A stretch of DNA of 64,000 bases from DASPTH01 sp035623515 (GCA_035623515.1 DASPTH010000322.1:4855-68854); one strand, 5' to 3'. Positions 8,500-17,642 are shown, counted from the stretch's first letter. Program-made: numbers and translations. The notes: a model not told the origin generated them from the sequence alone.

Positions 8500-8749
8500 T
8501 GCCGAGGGGTAGGGCCGCTCCGCGACCACGGAACACCACCACCGTCGCCGCCTACAGCCACGTACCGTCGTGGTCGACGGCCTCGACGCCGCGATCGCCT
8601 TCTACCGCGACACCTTCGGGTTCGAGGCGCTGCTCTGCCCCGAGCCCATCGACGCGCTGGCGCCCGGCGCGTGGCCGGCGGTCGCCGGTGGCCGGCACCG
8701 GGTCCTGTGCCGGTGCTTGTCGGGTTCGCCATCGGGCATGCTGGTGCAC
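8499..8749 (+). pseudogene. Truncated, frameshifted VOC/glyoxalase-fold gene
   Basis: Starting at ATG 8499, which overlaps the upstream stop as TGATG, the frame reads NTTTVAAYSHV. It then needs a single-base shift near 8562-8564 to continue as TVVVDGLDAAIAFYRDTFGF, the classic first beta-alpha unit of a vicinal-oxygen-chelate domain. The fold is lost after about 60 residues, where the dioxygenase gene takes over in the same second frame. This looks like an operon gene destroyed by deletion. Confidence 0.55.
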
Positions 8750-9655
8750 ATGGGAACCGGGATCGCCGCGATCGAGATCACGCCCCTGACGCCCGAGATC
8801 GGAGCGGAGGTCCGCGGCGTCGACCTTGCCAGTGACCTGTCGGCCGAGACGATCAGCGCCATCCGTACGGCATGGTTGGACCATCTCGTGTTGTTCTTTC
8901 CCGAGCAGCGGCTGACGCCCGACACCCAAGTCGTGTTCGCCCGCCGGTTCGGCGACATCACCGAAGGGCACCCCGTGGAACCTTCGCTGCCGGGGCACCC
9001 CAACGTGCTGCCCATCGACAGCGTGAAGGACCGTGTGGACTTCTGGCACACGGACGTGACCTTCATGTCGAAGCCGCCGACCGGTTCCTTGCTCTACGCG
9101 GTCCAACTCCCGGCCGTGGGTGGCGACACCCTGTGGATCAGCACCCGGGCCGCCTATGCCGCGCTGGCCGAACCATTGCGGCAGATGTGTGACGGACTGA
9201 CTGCGATCCACTACGACCCGCACTACGCGCAGGTGATCGCCGACGGTGGCGGCAAGGACTGGGAAGGCCACCACGTCGAACGCCTCCGGCCGGTCGAGCA
9301 CCCCGTCGTGCGTGTGCACCCCGAAACCGGACGCTGCAACTTGTTCGTGAACCCACAGTTCACCGTGGCGCTGAAGGGTTTCGATGGTCCCCAGGGCAAC
9401 GGTCTGTTGCGGGTCCTGTACGACCACATGGTCCAACCTCGGTTCACCGTGCGGTACCGCTGGCATCCCCACACGCTCGCGTTCTGGGACAACCGCGCCA
9501 CCATGCACTACGGCGTGTACGACTACGAGGGATCACGACGAGTCATGCACCGCGTCACCCTCGAGGGCGACCGACCGTACGGACCGGAATCCGCTGCTGC
9601 CGACGGCCGCGACGCGGCGCCGCGCCACCCGGCCGGCGAGACGAACGAATGCTGA
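8750..9655 (+). CDS. TauD/TfdA-type Fe(II)/2-oxoglutarate-dependent dioxygenase
   Basis: A 301-residue protein beginning MGTGIAAIEITPLTPEIGAE, the normal N-terminus of this family. The ATG at 8750 is chosen over an upstream in-frame GTG whose 60 residues belong to a VOC remnant. FWHTDVTF provides the His and Asp iron ligands, and MHRVTLEGDRP near the C-terminus the distal His and the 2-oxoglutarate-binding Arg. DNRATMHYGVYDY is the usual segment before it. Substrates in this family include taurine, alkyl sulfates and aryloxyacetates; none can be picked here. Confidence 0.88.
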   Translation: MGTGIAAIEITPLTPEIGAEVRGVDLASDLSAETISAIRTAWLDHLVLFFPEQRLTPDTQVVFARRFGDITEGHPVEPSLPGHPNVLPIDSVKDRVDFWHTDVTFMSKPPTGSLLYAVQLPAVGGDTLWISTRAAYAALAEPLRQMCDGLTAIHYDPHYAQVIADGGGKDWEGHHVERLRPVEHPVVRVHPETGRCNLFVNPQFTVALKGFDGPQGNGLLRVLYDHMVQPRFTVRYRWHPHTLAFWDNRATMHYGVYDYEGSRRVMHRVTLEGDRPYGPESAAADGRDAAPRHPAGETNEC

Positions 9656-9840
9656 TGGTGGTGCACGTGGACGGGCGGTGCGCGCGGCATTCAGCCGACT
9701 CGGTCGAGTTCGAACTGGTTGTGGCGTGGCCGATGTGGCGGCCGACCGACTGGTGACTCGACGACCCCGACGGCGCGATCACCTGCCGCACCGACTTCGG
9801 CCGCCCGCCACCTGAACGCTCCGACCGCCTCGTAGCGTGA
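9655..9840 (+). pseudogene. Small ORF interrupted by one in-frame TGA
   Basis: ATG 9655 overlaps the dioxygenase stop as TGATG. The frame encodes 33 residues ending WPMWRPTDW, meets TGA at 9754, then continues in the same frame as LDDPDGAITCRTDFGRPPPE to a second TGA at 9838. Codon use is GC-ending on both sides, and the frame fills the gap between its neighbours exactly. A single TGG-to-TGA change (Trp to stop) would explain it. The family is not recognised. Confidence 0.45.
9833..9838 (+). promoter_or_regulatory. Candidate -10 of the lipoprotein deacetylase gene
   Basis: TAGCGT lies 6 nt before GTG 9845, without a Shine-Dalgarno. Confidence 0.5.
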
Positions 9841-9844
9841 CGCC

Positions 9845-10627
9845 GTGGATCGGCGCACGTTCCTCCTCGCCGGCGCGGCCGCCATCGCGGCCGCCGCGTG
9901 CTCGGGCGGCGAGTCAGCGAGCCGGGCCGGCACCACGACGACGACCACGAGCACCACCGCGCCTCCGCCGCCCGCGCCGAGCGCCACCACCACACCACCG
10001 CCGCCCGCGCCCGCGGCGTTCGTCGACACCGGCCCGCGCACCCACGATCGGGTCGCGCTCACGTTCCACACCAACGGCGACCTCGGCCTCGCACAACAAT
10101 TGCTCGACACGCTGGCGTCGCGCGACGCGGTGGTCACGTGCTTCATCGTCGGCAACTGGCTCGACGCCAACCCGTCGTGGGCGAAGAAGCTCCAGGACGC
10201 GGGCCACGAGCTCGCCAACCACACCTACACGCACCCCGATTTCCTGTCGCTCTCGCCCGACGCCATGCGCGACGAGGTCGTACGCTGCCGCGACGTGCTC
10301 ACCCGCCTGACCGGCTCGCCGGGCGCGTTCTTCCGGCCGTCGGGCACCGACGACGGCACCGCCACGCCACCGGAGATCGTGCTCGAGGTCGCGCGCGACG
10401 CGGGCTACGCGACAGTGCTCGGGTTCGACGTCGACCCGCTCGACTACCAGGACCCCGGCGCCGACGCCGTCGTCCAGCGCACGCTCGCCACGGTCGGGCC
10501 CGGTTCGATCGTGAGCATGCACTTCGGCCACCCGGGGACGATCACCGCGATGCCCGCGGTGCTCGACGGCCTGCAGCGCAAGGGCCTGGTGCCCGTCACC
10601 GCGTCGAAGCTGCTCGCGCCGGGCTGA
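9845..10627 (+). CDS. Polysaccharide deacetylase family lipoprotein
   Basis: The 260-residue protein starts with DRRTFLLAG and a lipobox ending AAAAC (Cys20), so Tat export and lipid anchoring are likely. A Thr/Pro-rich linker (about 30-57) leads to a NodB-type domain. The second motif HTYTHPD keeps both metal-binding His, while the first motif reads LTFHTNGD instead of TFDDG, so the usual Asp pair is altered; this variant recurs in a subfamily of cell-surface deacetylase-like proteins. SMHFGHPGT matches the late His motif. It may act on peptidoglycan or other surface glycans. Confidence 0.8.
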   Translation: MDRRTFLLAGAAAIAAAACSGGESASRAGTTTTTTSTTAPPPPAPSATTTPPPPAPAAFVDTGPRTHDRVALTFHTNGDLGLAQQLLDTLASRDAVVTCFIVGNWLDANPSWAKKLQDAGHELANHTYTHPDFLSLSPDAMRDEVVRCRDVLTRLTGSPGAFFRPSGTDDGTATPPEIVLEVARDAGYATVLGFDVDPLDYQDPGADAVVQRTLATVGPGSIVSMHFGHPGTITAMPAVLDGLQRKGLVPVTASKLLAPG

Positions 10628-10631
10628 CGTC

Positions 10632-12425
10632 TCACATCGCGGCGCGGCCGGCAGCCGCGATCCACGACGCGTACAGCGCGGCGTAGCGACCCTCGCGGCG
10701 GATCAGCTCGTCGTGCGTGCCGAGCTCGGCGAGCACCCCGTCGTCGACGACACCGACGCGATCGGCGCGTGCTGCAGTGGACAGACGGTGGGCCACCACC
10801 ACGACGGTGCGGTCGCGCGTGAGCCGTTCCAGTGCGCGCTCGACGACGCGTTCGGTGCCGGGGTCGAGGTTCGACGTCGCCTCGTCGAGCACGAGCACGG
10901 CCGGGTCGGCGAGGGCGGCGCGGGCGAGCGACACGAGCTGGCGCTCCCCGGCCGAGAGCCGCGAGCCGCGCTCGCGCACCTCGGTGTCGAGCCCGTCCGG
11001 CAGCGACCGGAACCGGTCGCGCACCCCCAGCGCGTCGATGGCGGCGTCGACCTCGGCGTCGGTCGCGTCCGGGCGGCCGACGCGCACGTTGTCGCGCACC
11101 GTGCCGCTGAACAAGAACCCCTCCTGGGGGACGACCACGATTCGCCGCCGGAGTGACGCGAGCGTGGCGTCGCGGAGGTCGACACCGCCCATCGAGATCG
11201 AGCCGGCACGCGGGTCGTAGAAACGGACGATCAGCTTCGCGAGCGTCGACTTCCCGGCCCCGGTGGGCCCGACGAGCGCCAGGCGCTCGCCGCGCCCGAT
11301 CGTGAGGTTCACGTCGTGCAGCACGTCGGCGTTCGAGCCGTACGCGAACGACACGTGCTCCACTGCGATGGCGCCGTCGGGCGGGAGGTCGACCGCGCCG
11401 GGGCGCTCGATGATCGTGGGCTGCTCGTCGAGCAGGCCGAAGAGCTTCTTCATCGCGGCACCCGACGACTGCACGATGTTGTACTGCTGGCTGAGTTGCT
11501 GCACGGGCTCGAACAGGTTGTTCAGGTAGAGCACGAACGCCGCGACCGTGCCGACGGACACGATGTTCTCGCTGGCGAAGTAACCGCCGAGGCCCACGAT
11601 GACCGCGGTCGCCGCGATGCCGAGACCCTCCATGAACGGGAAGTAGCGGGTGGAGATCCGGATCGTCTCCATGTTCGCCTCGTACTGCGCCTCGTTCGTG
11701 GTCTCGAAGCGACCGGTGAACGCCTGCTCCCGCGAGAACGCCTGCACCACCCGGACTCCGGCGAGCCCTTCCTGGAGGGTGGCGAGGTTGGTGCCGATGC
11801 GTTCCCGGACCTCGAGGTAGGCGCGATTCGACTCGCGCCGGAACCACCGGGTCGCGTACACCGCGGGCGGCACGACGAACAGTGTGCACAACGCGAGTTG
11901 CCAGCTCATCACGAAGATCACCACGAGCGCGCCGAAGAAGAGCAGCGCGTTCATCAACATCGAGGTGATGCCGGCCTGGACGAGCTCCTGCAGCGCGTCG
12001 ACGTCGGACGTCATGCGCGCCACGAGCCGCCCGGTCTGCTCGGCTTCGAAGAAGTCGAGCCCGAGATCGAGCAGGTGGTGGAACACCTGGACGCGCAGGT
12101 CGCGCAGGTAGGTCTCGCCCACTTGTGCGGTGAGGATGATCGCGAAGCGCCCGAACACGAGCGCGGCCACCGCCACCACCACGTACGCGAGGGCAGTGAC
12201 GTCGATGACGTGGCCGTCGTTGGCGTTGATCCCCGCGTCGATGGCGTGACGCACGAGCGCGGGCCCGGTGAGGAGGCAGCCGACCTGCGCGGCGATGCAC
12301 AGGAGAGCGAGCGCGACACGGCCCCGCCACGGGCGCAGCATGCGCAGGACGCGCCCGAAGATCTTCTGCGCCTCGCCCCGCTCGAGCTTGTCGTCGTCGG
12401 CCAGGCCGTCGGTGTCCCACACCAT
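10632..12425 (-). CDS. ABC exporter subunit with catalytic-type ATPase domain
   Basis: A 597-residue half-transporter: six predicted membrane helices in about the first 330 residues, then an ATPase with Walker A GPTGAGKST, signature LSAGERQL, Walker B VLVLDEATSNLD with the catalytic Glu, and VVAHRLST as the H-loop. The signature departs from LSGGQ. With its overlapping partner upstream (ATGA overlap at 12423-12427) it should form a heterodimeric exporter with one working and one degenerate ATP site. Substrates of such pairs are commonly drugs or lipids; none can be inferred here. Confidence 0.9.
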   Translation of the reverse strand: MVWDTDGLADDDKLERGEAQKIFGRVLRMLRPWRGRVALALLCIAAQVGCLLTGPALVRHAIDAGINANDGHVIDVTALAYVVVAVAALVFGRFAIILTAQVGETYLRDLRVQVFHHLLDLGLDFFEAEQTGRLVARMTSDVDALQELVQAGITSMLMNALLFFGALVVIFVMSWQLALCTLFVVPPAVYATRWFRRESNRAYLEVRERIGTNLATLQEGLAGVRVVQAFSREQAFTGRFETTNEAQYEANMETIRISTRYFPFMEGLGIAATAVIVGLGGYFASENIVSVGTVAAFVLYLNNLFEPVQQLSQQYNIVQSSGAAMKKLFGLLDEQPTIIERPGAVDLPPDGAIAVEHVSFAYGSNADVLHDVNLTIGRGERLALVGPTGAGKSTLAKLIVRFYDPRAGSISMGGVDLRDATLASLRRRIVVVPQEGFLFSGTVRDNVRVGRPDATDAEVDAAIDALGVRDRFRSLPDGLDTEVRERGSRLSAGERQLVSLARAALADPAVLVLDEATSNLDPGTERVVERALERLTRDRTVVVVAHRLSTAARADRVGVVDDGVLAELGTHDELIRREGRYAALYASWIAAAGRAAM

Positions 12426-14260
12426 CAGGTGCCCCGCCCCGCCGCCGGCTCGACGGCCGCGCCATCCCCGACCGGCTCCTCACCATCGGGCGGCGCGACG
12501 CCCGCGGCCTGCGCCAGCACGTGGCGGTAGCGCTCCGAGCTCGTGAGCAGCTCGTCGTGCGCACCCTGGTCCACCACCCGGCCGCCGTCGAGGAGCACGA
12601 CGCGGTCCGCGAGCGCGATGGTCGCGGGGCGGTGGGCGATGATGATCGTTGTCCGTCCCGCCATCACCTCGCGCAGCGCGGCGCGGATCTCGTGTTCCTT
12701 GGTGGGGTCGACCGACGACGTCGCGTCGTCGAGGATGAGCACGCGGGGGTCGGCGAGGACCGCGCGCGCGATGGCGATGCGCTGCCGCTGGCCGCCGGAA
12801 AGCGAGTAGCCGAACTCGCCGATCACGGTGTCGTAGCCGTCGGGGAGCGCGTCGATGAAGTCGGCGCCCGCGAGCCTCGCGGCGCGCCGGATCTGCTCGA
12901 CGGGTGCGTCGGGGTCGGCGAACGCGATGTTGTTGCGCACGGTGTCGGAGAACAGGAACGTGTCCTCGAAGACGATCCCGACCGCGCGCCGCACGTCGTC
13001 GAGTTGCAGCTCCCGCACGTCGACGCCGTCGAGGAGCACGCGCCCTTCCTCGACGTCGTAGAAGCGCGGGATCAGGCGGGCGACGGTCGTCTTCCCGCTC
13101 GCGGTGGGGCCGACGAGCGCCACCGCCTCGCCAGGGTGCAGGGTGAGGTCGAAGCCGTCGAGCACGAGCGGGCCGTCGCCGTACCGGAAGCGCACGTCCT
13201 CGAAACGCAGCTCGCCCCGGCCCTCCGGCGTCAGCGGGCGACCGTGCGGCGGCGAGGTGATCTCGGGATCGGTGCGGAGAACCTCCGAGACCCGGCCGGC
13301 AGCCGCGGTGGCGCGCGCCGCCTGCGCGACGAGCTGGCCCGCGAGGCGCAACGGGAAGATCAGCATCACGATGTAGAGGTTGAAGGCGATGATGTCGCCC
13401 ACCGCGAGGTTGCCGTCGAGCACCTGGTGACCGCCGTACCAGATGATCGCGGCGAGCGACAGCGCCGGCAGGAAGTCGAGGGCGGGCAGGAAGTTGGCGC
13501 GCAACCGGGCGGCCTTCAGCGACCACGCCCGCACCTCCTCGGCCTCCGATTCCAGCCGGTGCTCCTGCAGCGCCTCGGCGCCGAAGCCCTTCACCGCGCG
13601 GATGCCGCCGACGGTCTCGGCGACGACGCCCGAGAGGTCGCCGAGCTTCTCCTGCTGCTCGAGGCCCACGGGCGCCAGCCGCCGCGAGAACCGGGCGGCC
13701 ACGAGGTTCAGGAGCGGCAGGGCGCCCAGGGCCAGCAGCGCGAGCACGGGACTGGCGACGAGCATGACCACCATCACGCCGAACAGGATGAAAACGCTCG
13801 AGAGGCTGATCGGGCCGAGCGTCATCCACTGGGTGATCTGGTACAGGTCGGTGTTCGCGCGCGCCATGAGTTGGCCGGTCTGTGCCTCGTCGTGGAAGGC
13901 GAAGTGCAGGAGCTGCAAGTGCGCGAACAGCCGCGCGCGCAGGTCCGTCTCGACGCGATACGACATGCGGAACGCGGTGTAGCGACGCAATCCCATCCCC
14001 GCGCCCTGGAACACCCCCGCGACGACGATCAGGAGCGTGTACTTCACGATCTCGCTGCTGTCGTTCGGGACGATGCCGTTGTCGACCGCGCCGGCCACGA
14101 GGATCGGCACCGCCAGCTTCGCGACCGTCCACGTGAGGGCGGCCACCACGGCCATGGCGACCCAGAACATCTGGGCCCGGAGCGAGTCGCGGAGCAGGCG
14201 CCTCCCTTCGCGGCGCAGGGCGCGGTCGTCGTCGACGTCCCGCTCCGAACCGCGATTCAC
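12425..14260 (-). CDS. ABC exporter subunit with degenerate ATPase domain
   Basis: A 611-residue half-transporter with N-terminal membrane domain and ATPase: Walker A GPTASGKTT, canonical signature LSGGQRQR, and Walker B VLILDDATSSVD in which the catalytic Glu is Asp. Together with the LSAGE signature of the partner this makes one composite ATP site non-canonical, as in TM287/288-type heterodimers. It is the promoter-proximal gene of the pair. Two GC hairpins separate it from the solute-binding protein gene upstream. Confidence 0.9.
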   Translation of the reverse strand: MNRGSERDVDDDRALRREGRRLLRDSLRAQMFWVAMAVVAALTWTVAKLAVPILVAGAVDNGIVPNDSSEIVKYTLLIVVAGVFQGAGMGLRRYTAFRMSYRVETDLRARLFAHLQLLHFAFHDEAQTGQLMARANTDLYQITQWMTLGPISLSSVFILFGVMVVMLVASPVLALLALGALPLLNLVAARFSRRLAPVGLEQQEKLGDLSGVVAETVGGIRAVKGFGAEALQEHRLESEAEEVRAWSLKAARLRANFLPALDFLPALSLAAIIWYGGHQVLDGNLAVGDIIAFNLYIVMLIFPLRLAGQLVAQAARATAAAGRVSEVLRTDPEITSPPHGRPLTPEGRGELRFEDVRFRYGDGPLVLDGFDLTLHPGEAVALVGPTASGKTTVARLIPRFYDVEEGRVLLDGVDVRELQLDDVRRAVGIVFEDTFLFSDTVRNNIAFADPDAPVEQIRRAARLAGADFIDALPDGYDTVIGEFGYSLSGGQRQRIAIARAVLADPRVLILDDATSSVDPTKEHEIRAALREVMAGRTTIIIAHRPATIALADRVVLLDGGRVVDQGAHDELLTSSERYRHVLAQAAGVAPPDGEEPVGDGAAVEPAAGRGT

Positions 14261-14280
14261 CCGACCTCCACGATCAGCAC

Positions 14281-14308
14281 CGTTCGGCGCGACCGACCGC
14301 GCCGAACG
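14281..14308. terminator. Hairpin between solute-binding protein and exporter genes
   Basis: 11-bp perfect arms (14281-14291 and 14298-14308) with a 6-nt loop, the second of two tandem stems in this gap. Confidence 0.45.
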
Positions 14309-14328
14309 CGAAGGCAGGCTACCAAGGC

Positions 14329-14359
14329 GCCCGCGCGCGGCTTCCGACCGCGCGCGGGC
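14329..14359 (-). terminator. Terminator hairpin after the solute-binding protein gene
   Basis: Perfect 12-bp arms (14329-14340 and 14348-14359) around a 7-nt loop, 6 bp past the stop codon on the minus strand. There is no T tract. Confidence 0.55.
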
Positions 14360-14365
14360 CGAGCG

Positions 14366-16003
14366 TCAACTCGACGCCGACGGCGTCTGACCGCCTCCGG
14401 TGGTCGGGCAGTTGTCGCACGGGTACGGGCCGACCTGATCCTGCGCGGGAATCGCGTCGAACTGCAGGACCGACTTCGACGAGTCGAAGAACGGCTGCAG
14501 CTTCGCCGGGTACTTGCCGGTGAGGTAGCGCTTCCCACCGTTCAGGTACGCGTACTTGCCCGTACCGGGGATCCCGATCTGGTTCGACCCGCCGCTCGCC
14601 TTCGGGTTCCACCACGCGAGCGCGGTGCCGCGCAGCGGGATGGGTGCGGGCGGGATGCCGGTCTCGAGGTTGGTGATCATGTTCTGGAACGCGCCGCCGC
14701 TCGCGGGGAACTTGGCGAGCGCGGTGTTGAACGTCGCCCTCGTGAGGTTCGGACCCGCAGTCATGATCCCGTTGTAGAGGCGGTAGACGAGCGAGAAGAT
14801 CCCCGGCGAGTGCGTGCCCTCGTTCTTGCCCCAGTACCACTGGAACAGCGCGGTGAGCGCGTCGCTCGCGCCCCCCGCCACGTACGGCGTGAACCACACC
14901 TGCCCGAACGCGTGTGCCCACTGCTGCTGGTCGAACGACCGCGCGAAGAAGTCGAGGTCGTTGTATGGCGATCCGGTCACGAGCCACTCGGGGAAGTAGT
15001 CCTGGCCGGTCGCGGCCTTCGTGAAGCTGCCGGTGGCATTGGCGACGAGCCCGGCGCCCGCGAAGTCGACGATCGACGTGACACCCGCCTGCTTGAGCTT
15101 CGCGATCAGCGGCGTCGCCTCGTCCTGGAACGCCGCGCTCTGCGCGGCCGGGTCGGTCGGCGTGGAGTACGACACCGCGGCGCCGGGCGCGATCTTCCCG
15201 CCGTACTTCGCGAATTCCTTCGTGAACACGCCGAGGTCCATCCCGTCGCTCCCGCCGGGGTAGATCACGCCGAACACGCGCTTCTTGCTCTTCACGTCGT
15301 CGCCACCGAATTGGGCGTTGCCGTCCACGAGCTCCTTGCCCGCCCACTCGGCCATGTTCACTTCCATCGGCTTCAACAGGTCGCCCGCGCTCATCGGCGG
15401 GACGTTGCCGGGGACCCCCGCATTGGCGATCAACTGCTGGAAGACCGGGCCGCCACCACCCTGCGCGAACTGCGCGGTGTCGAACACGGCGAAGGGCTTC
15501 ATCGCCTTCACGGTCACCGCGTCGGCGCGCTGCGAGGCTTCGTCGGTGCCGGTGGCCTCGACGAACTGGTACTCGACCGTGCGGCCCCAGGTCTGGTACG
15601 AGTGCGCGAGGACCGCGTTCTCGTCGAGTGTGGCGTCCTTCGACAACCCGTTCATCCCGGTGGCCTGGTTCTTGATCCCGCCGTTGGTCGACGACTTGTC
15701 CTTGTCCTCGGGGGGTACGAGCACCACGACCTTGATCGACTTCGCCGTCACGCCCTGCGCCGTCGCGCCACCGTTGTCGGAGCCGTCGGTCCACGGCCGG
15801 ACGCAGGGCGGCGCGCCGTAGAACTGGAGCTTGATCTTGCCCGTCGCCTGATCACAGTTCGGGCTGCCGAGCGCCGCCTTCGTGCCGACGCCGGCACCAC
15901 CCGCGCCGGCGATCGCCGCGAGCGCCTGACTCGACGGCCCGGCCACGACCGCGGTCGCCCCGACCACGACCACGGCGACGGCTGCCCAGCGTCGTGGTGC
16001 CAT
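14366..16003 (-). CDS. Type 1 periplasmic solute-binding protein (LivJ/K-like)
   Basis: The 545-residue protein begins MAPRRWAAVAVVVVGATAVV, a Sec signal peptide, and has the bilobed type 1 binding-protein pattern: IKVVVLVPPEDKD as the first strand, VIYPGGSDGMDLGVFTKEF and VTSIVDFAGAGLVANATG as later strand-helix units. The ATG at 16003 is preceded by GGGGGAAG, so I reject a longer start at 16078. No permease or ATPase partner is adjacent; it follows an amidohydrolase gene by 13 bp and may be co-transcribed with it. The ligand is unknown. Confidence 0.8.
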   Translation of the reverse strand: MAPRRWAAVAVVVVGATAVVAGPSSQALAAIAGAGGAGVGTKAALGSPNCDQATGKIKLQFYGAPPCVRPWTDGSDNGGATAQGVTAKSIKVVVLVPPEDKDKSSTNGGIKNQATGMNGLSKDATLDENAVLAHSYQTWGRTVEYQFVEATGTDEASQRADAVTVKAMKPFAVFDTAQFAQGGGGPVFQQLIANAGVPGNVPPMSAGDLLKPMEVNMAEWAGKELVDGNAQFGGDDVKSKKRVFGVIYPGGSDGMDLGVFTKEFAKYGGKIAPGAAVSYSTPTDPAAQSAAFQDEATPLIAKLKQAGVTSIVDFAGAGLVANATGSFTKAATGQDYFPEWLVTGSPYNDLDFFARSFDQQQWAHAFGQVWFTPYVAGGASDALTALFQWYWGKNEGTHSPGIFSLVYRLYNGIMTAGPNLTRATFNTALAKFPASGGAFQNMITNLETGIPPAPIPLRGTALAWWNPKASGGSNQIGIPGTGKYAYLNGGKRYLTGKYPAKLQPFFDSSKSVLQFDAIPAQDQVGPYPCDNCPTTGGGQTPSASS

Positions 16004-16016
16004 GTTCTTCCCCCCT

Positions 16017-17213
16017 TCACGCCGCTGCGACCGGCAGCGGGTCTCCCAACTGTTCGTAGACCTCCGCAACAGTGCCACCCATGAACGCGTCGCGGGTCGC
16101 GGGGTCGAGTGCGGCCAGCGCGCCGCCGTAGACGGCGATGGGCTCGGCGCTCCCTTCGTTGTGCGGGAAGTCCGACGAGAACACCAACATGTCGGGCACC
16201 TCGCGGATCGCGGCCATCCCGTCGTCGTGCAGGCCGGGGAGCGGGCTCGCCTTCACGTGCCGGCGCACGATCGCACCCGGCGACTCCGCGTGCGGCCAGT
16301 CCCCGAGCGCGCCGTTCGCGTCGCCGAGCATCTCCATGCGCGAGACGAACCATGGCAACCAACTCGCCCACAGCTCGCAGAGCACGATGGTGAGCGCGGG
16401 ATGGCGCGTGAACGTGCCCCCGAAGAGCAACGCGGCGAGGAACATCTGCGCCGCCTGGGTGCGCTGGCTGTTCGCGAAGCGGAGCAAGCCGGCGGGTCCG
16501 CCACCGCCGGGATCGTCCCACCCCGCGTCGGCCCAGCCCTCGTCGAAGTGCGCGGGCGTGTTGCCGATGTGCAGAATCCCCACCGTTCCGAGGTCGGTGG
16601 ACGCGCGCCAGAACTTGTCGACGTTCGGGTGCGCGGGCGACCGGCCACCGAAGGGCGTGGCCCACACGAAGTACGCGCGGCTCCCGCGGCCACGCATGCG
16701 TTCGAGCTCGGCGATCGACCAGTCGAGATCGTCGAAATCGAGGATCGTCACGGGTGAGACGCGATCAGTGAACGCAGCAAAGTTGTCGGCGAGATAGTCG
16801 TTGCAGAGAACGATCGCTCGATGTCGGATCGCGGGGTCGGCGATGAACTGGTGCGAGGTCGCGACCGCTCCCGCGTAACTGCCACCCGGGTTCACGAGCG
16901 CGTAGTCGATGCCCACGTGGTCCATCCACGCGACGCGCTCGGTCGCGTCGGCGGCGCCCGGTGGCGGCGCGGGCGGCGCGGCCATCGCCGCGCTTCGCTC
17001 CGCCGGCGTGCGCATGGCCGCACCCATGCGCGCGAGCAGCGCGTCGGGCTCAGGGCGCTGGTCGCTCGGCAACGCGCGGTAGAGGTCACCGGCGAGGTTG
17101 GCGACCACCACGTCGGTCATGGTCGGGAGGTGGTCCCGCAGCTCGTCGAGCGGGTGCTCGCCGGGCGCGAAGCTCGCGGGCTCGAAGTGACTGTCGACAT
17201 CGATCACCGGCAC
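16017..17213 (-). CDS. Amidohydrolase family protein (Amidohydro_2 / ACMSD-like)
   Basis: A 398-residue TIM-barrel metallohydrolase candidate. VIDVDSHFEP at the N-terminus gives the metal-binding DxH-like pair (Asp, His), later His residues lie in FTRHPALTIVLCE, and FSSDFPHNEG near residue 350 supplies the late Asp. This family includes decarboxylases and hydrolases of aromatic or cyclic acids. The GTG start has GGGAGG 6 nt upstream. It heads an operon with the solute-binding protein gene. A distant paralogue is at 55042-56268. Confidence 0.8.
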   Translation of the reverse strand: MPVIDVDSHFEPASFAPGEHPLDELRDHLPTMTDVVVANLAGDLYRALPSDQRPEPDALLARMGAAMRTPAERSAAMAAPPAPPPGAADATERVAWMDHVGIDYALVNPGGSYAGAVATSHQFIADPAIRHRAIVLCNDYLADNFAAFTDRVSPVTILDFDDLDWSIAELERMRGRGSRAYFVWATPFGGRSPAHPNVDKFWRASTDLGTVGILHIGNTPAHFDEGWADAGWDDPGGGGPAGLLRFANSQRTQAAQMFLAALLFGGTFTRHPALTIVLCELWASWLPWFVSRMEMLGDANGALGDWPHAESPGAIVRRHVKASPLPGLHDDGMAAIREVPDMLVFSSDFPHNEGSAEPIAVYGGALAALDPATRDAFMGGTVAEVYEQLGDPLPVAAA

Positions 17214-17642
17214 CGGGCGCCTCCCGAGGCTCTTTTCCGAATGATTGAGGTTAAGAGCGTGCGCGGATACGGGCCAGTTCGGGGGTTCCAGCGGTTGCGC
17301 CAGTCGATCAGTCGCGGGGTGAGGAGCAGGACGATCGCGAGTGCGACCTGGGGGAGCCGGTGGATGGTGCGCCCGTCGGTGTTGTGTGGTTCTTGGTCGG
17401 GCGGGTGACGTTCAGTGCGCTGTCGGGCGATGCTCGGTGCGCTTCGACAGGGCAGAACACGCTGGCTGCGAGTCACCGTTGACGGACGTCGGTATGTCTG
17501 TGCCGGAGAAGTGACACCGCGACGTCGATCGGCATTGCAAGTCCGGATCGGAATGCGGGGATCGTAAGCAAATTTCAGCGTGACTTCTCGGAAGCCCTGA
17601 GATGATGAGTTGCCCGTACTCTCTCGAAAGGAATGCCCCCGC
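17214..17642. other. Lower-GC intergenic stretch without a convincing gene
   Basis: A minus-strand frame holds a hydrophobic segment (QVALAIVLLLTPRLIDW) that might be the tail of a lost gene, but no start, Shine-Dalgarno or known family supports it. A plus-strand frame with VTVDGRRYVCAGEVTPRRR is equally unsupported. The right end contains the Shine-Dalgarno of the cysteine-rich protein gene. Confidence 0.4.

Noticed and set aside
6619..8529. 636-codon minus-strand frame opposite the hydratase and phosphotransferase genes
   Set aside because: Low-complexity Arg/Val/Asp-rich antisense frame; both genes on the plus strand have clear domain motifs.
12521..16084. 1187-codon plus-strand frame
   Set aside because: Antisense shadow of the ABC exporter and solute-binding protein genes, without any domain.
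17217..17400. Minus-strand frame with a hydrophobic segment that looked like a transposase or membrane-protein tail
   Set aside because: No start, ribosome site, inverted repeats or recognisable transposase motif.
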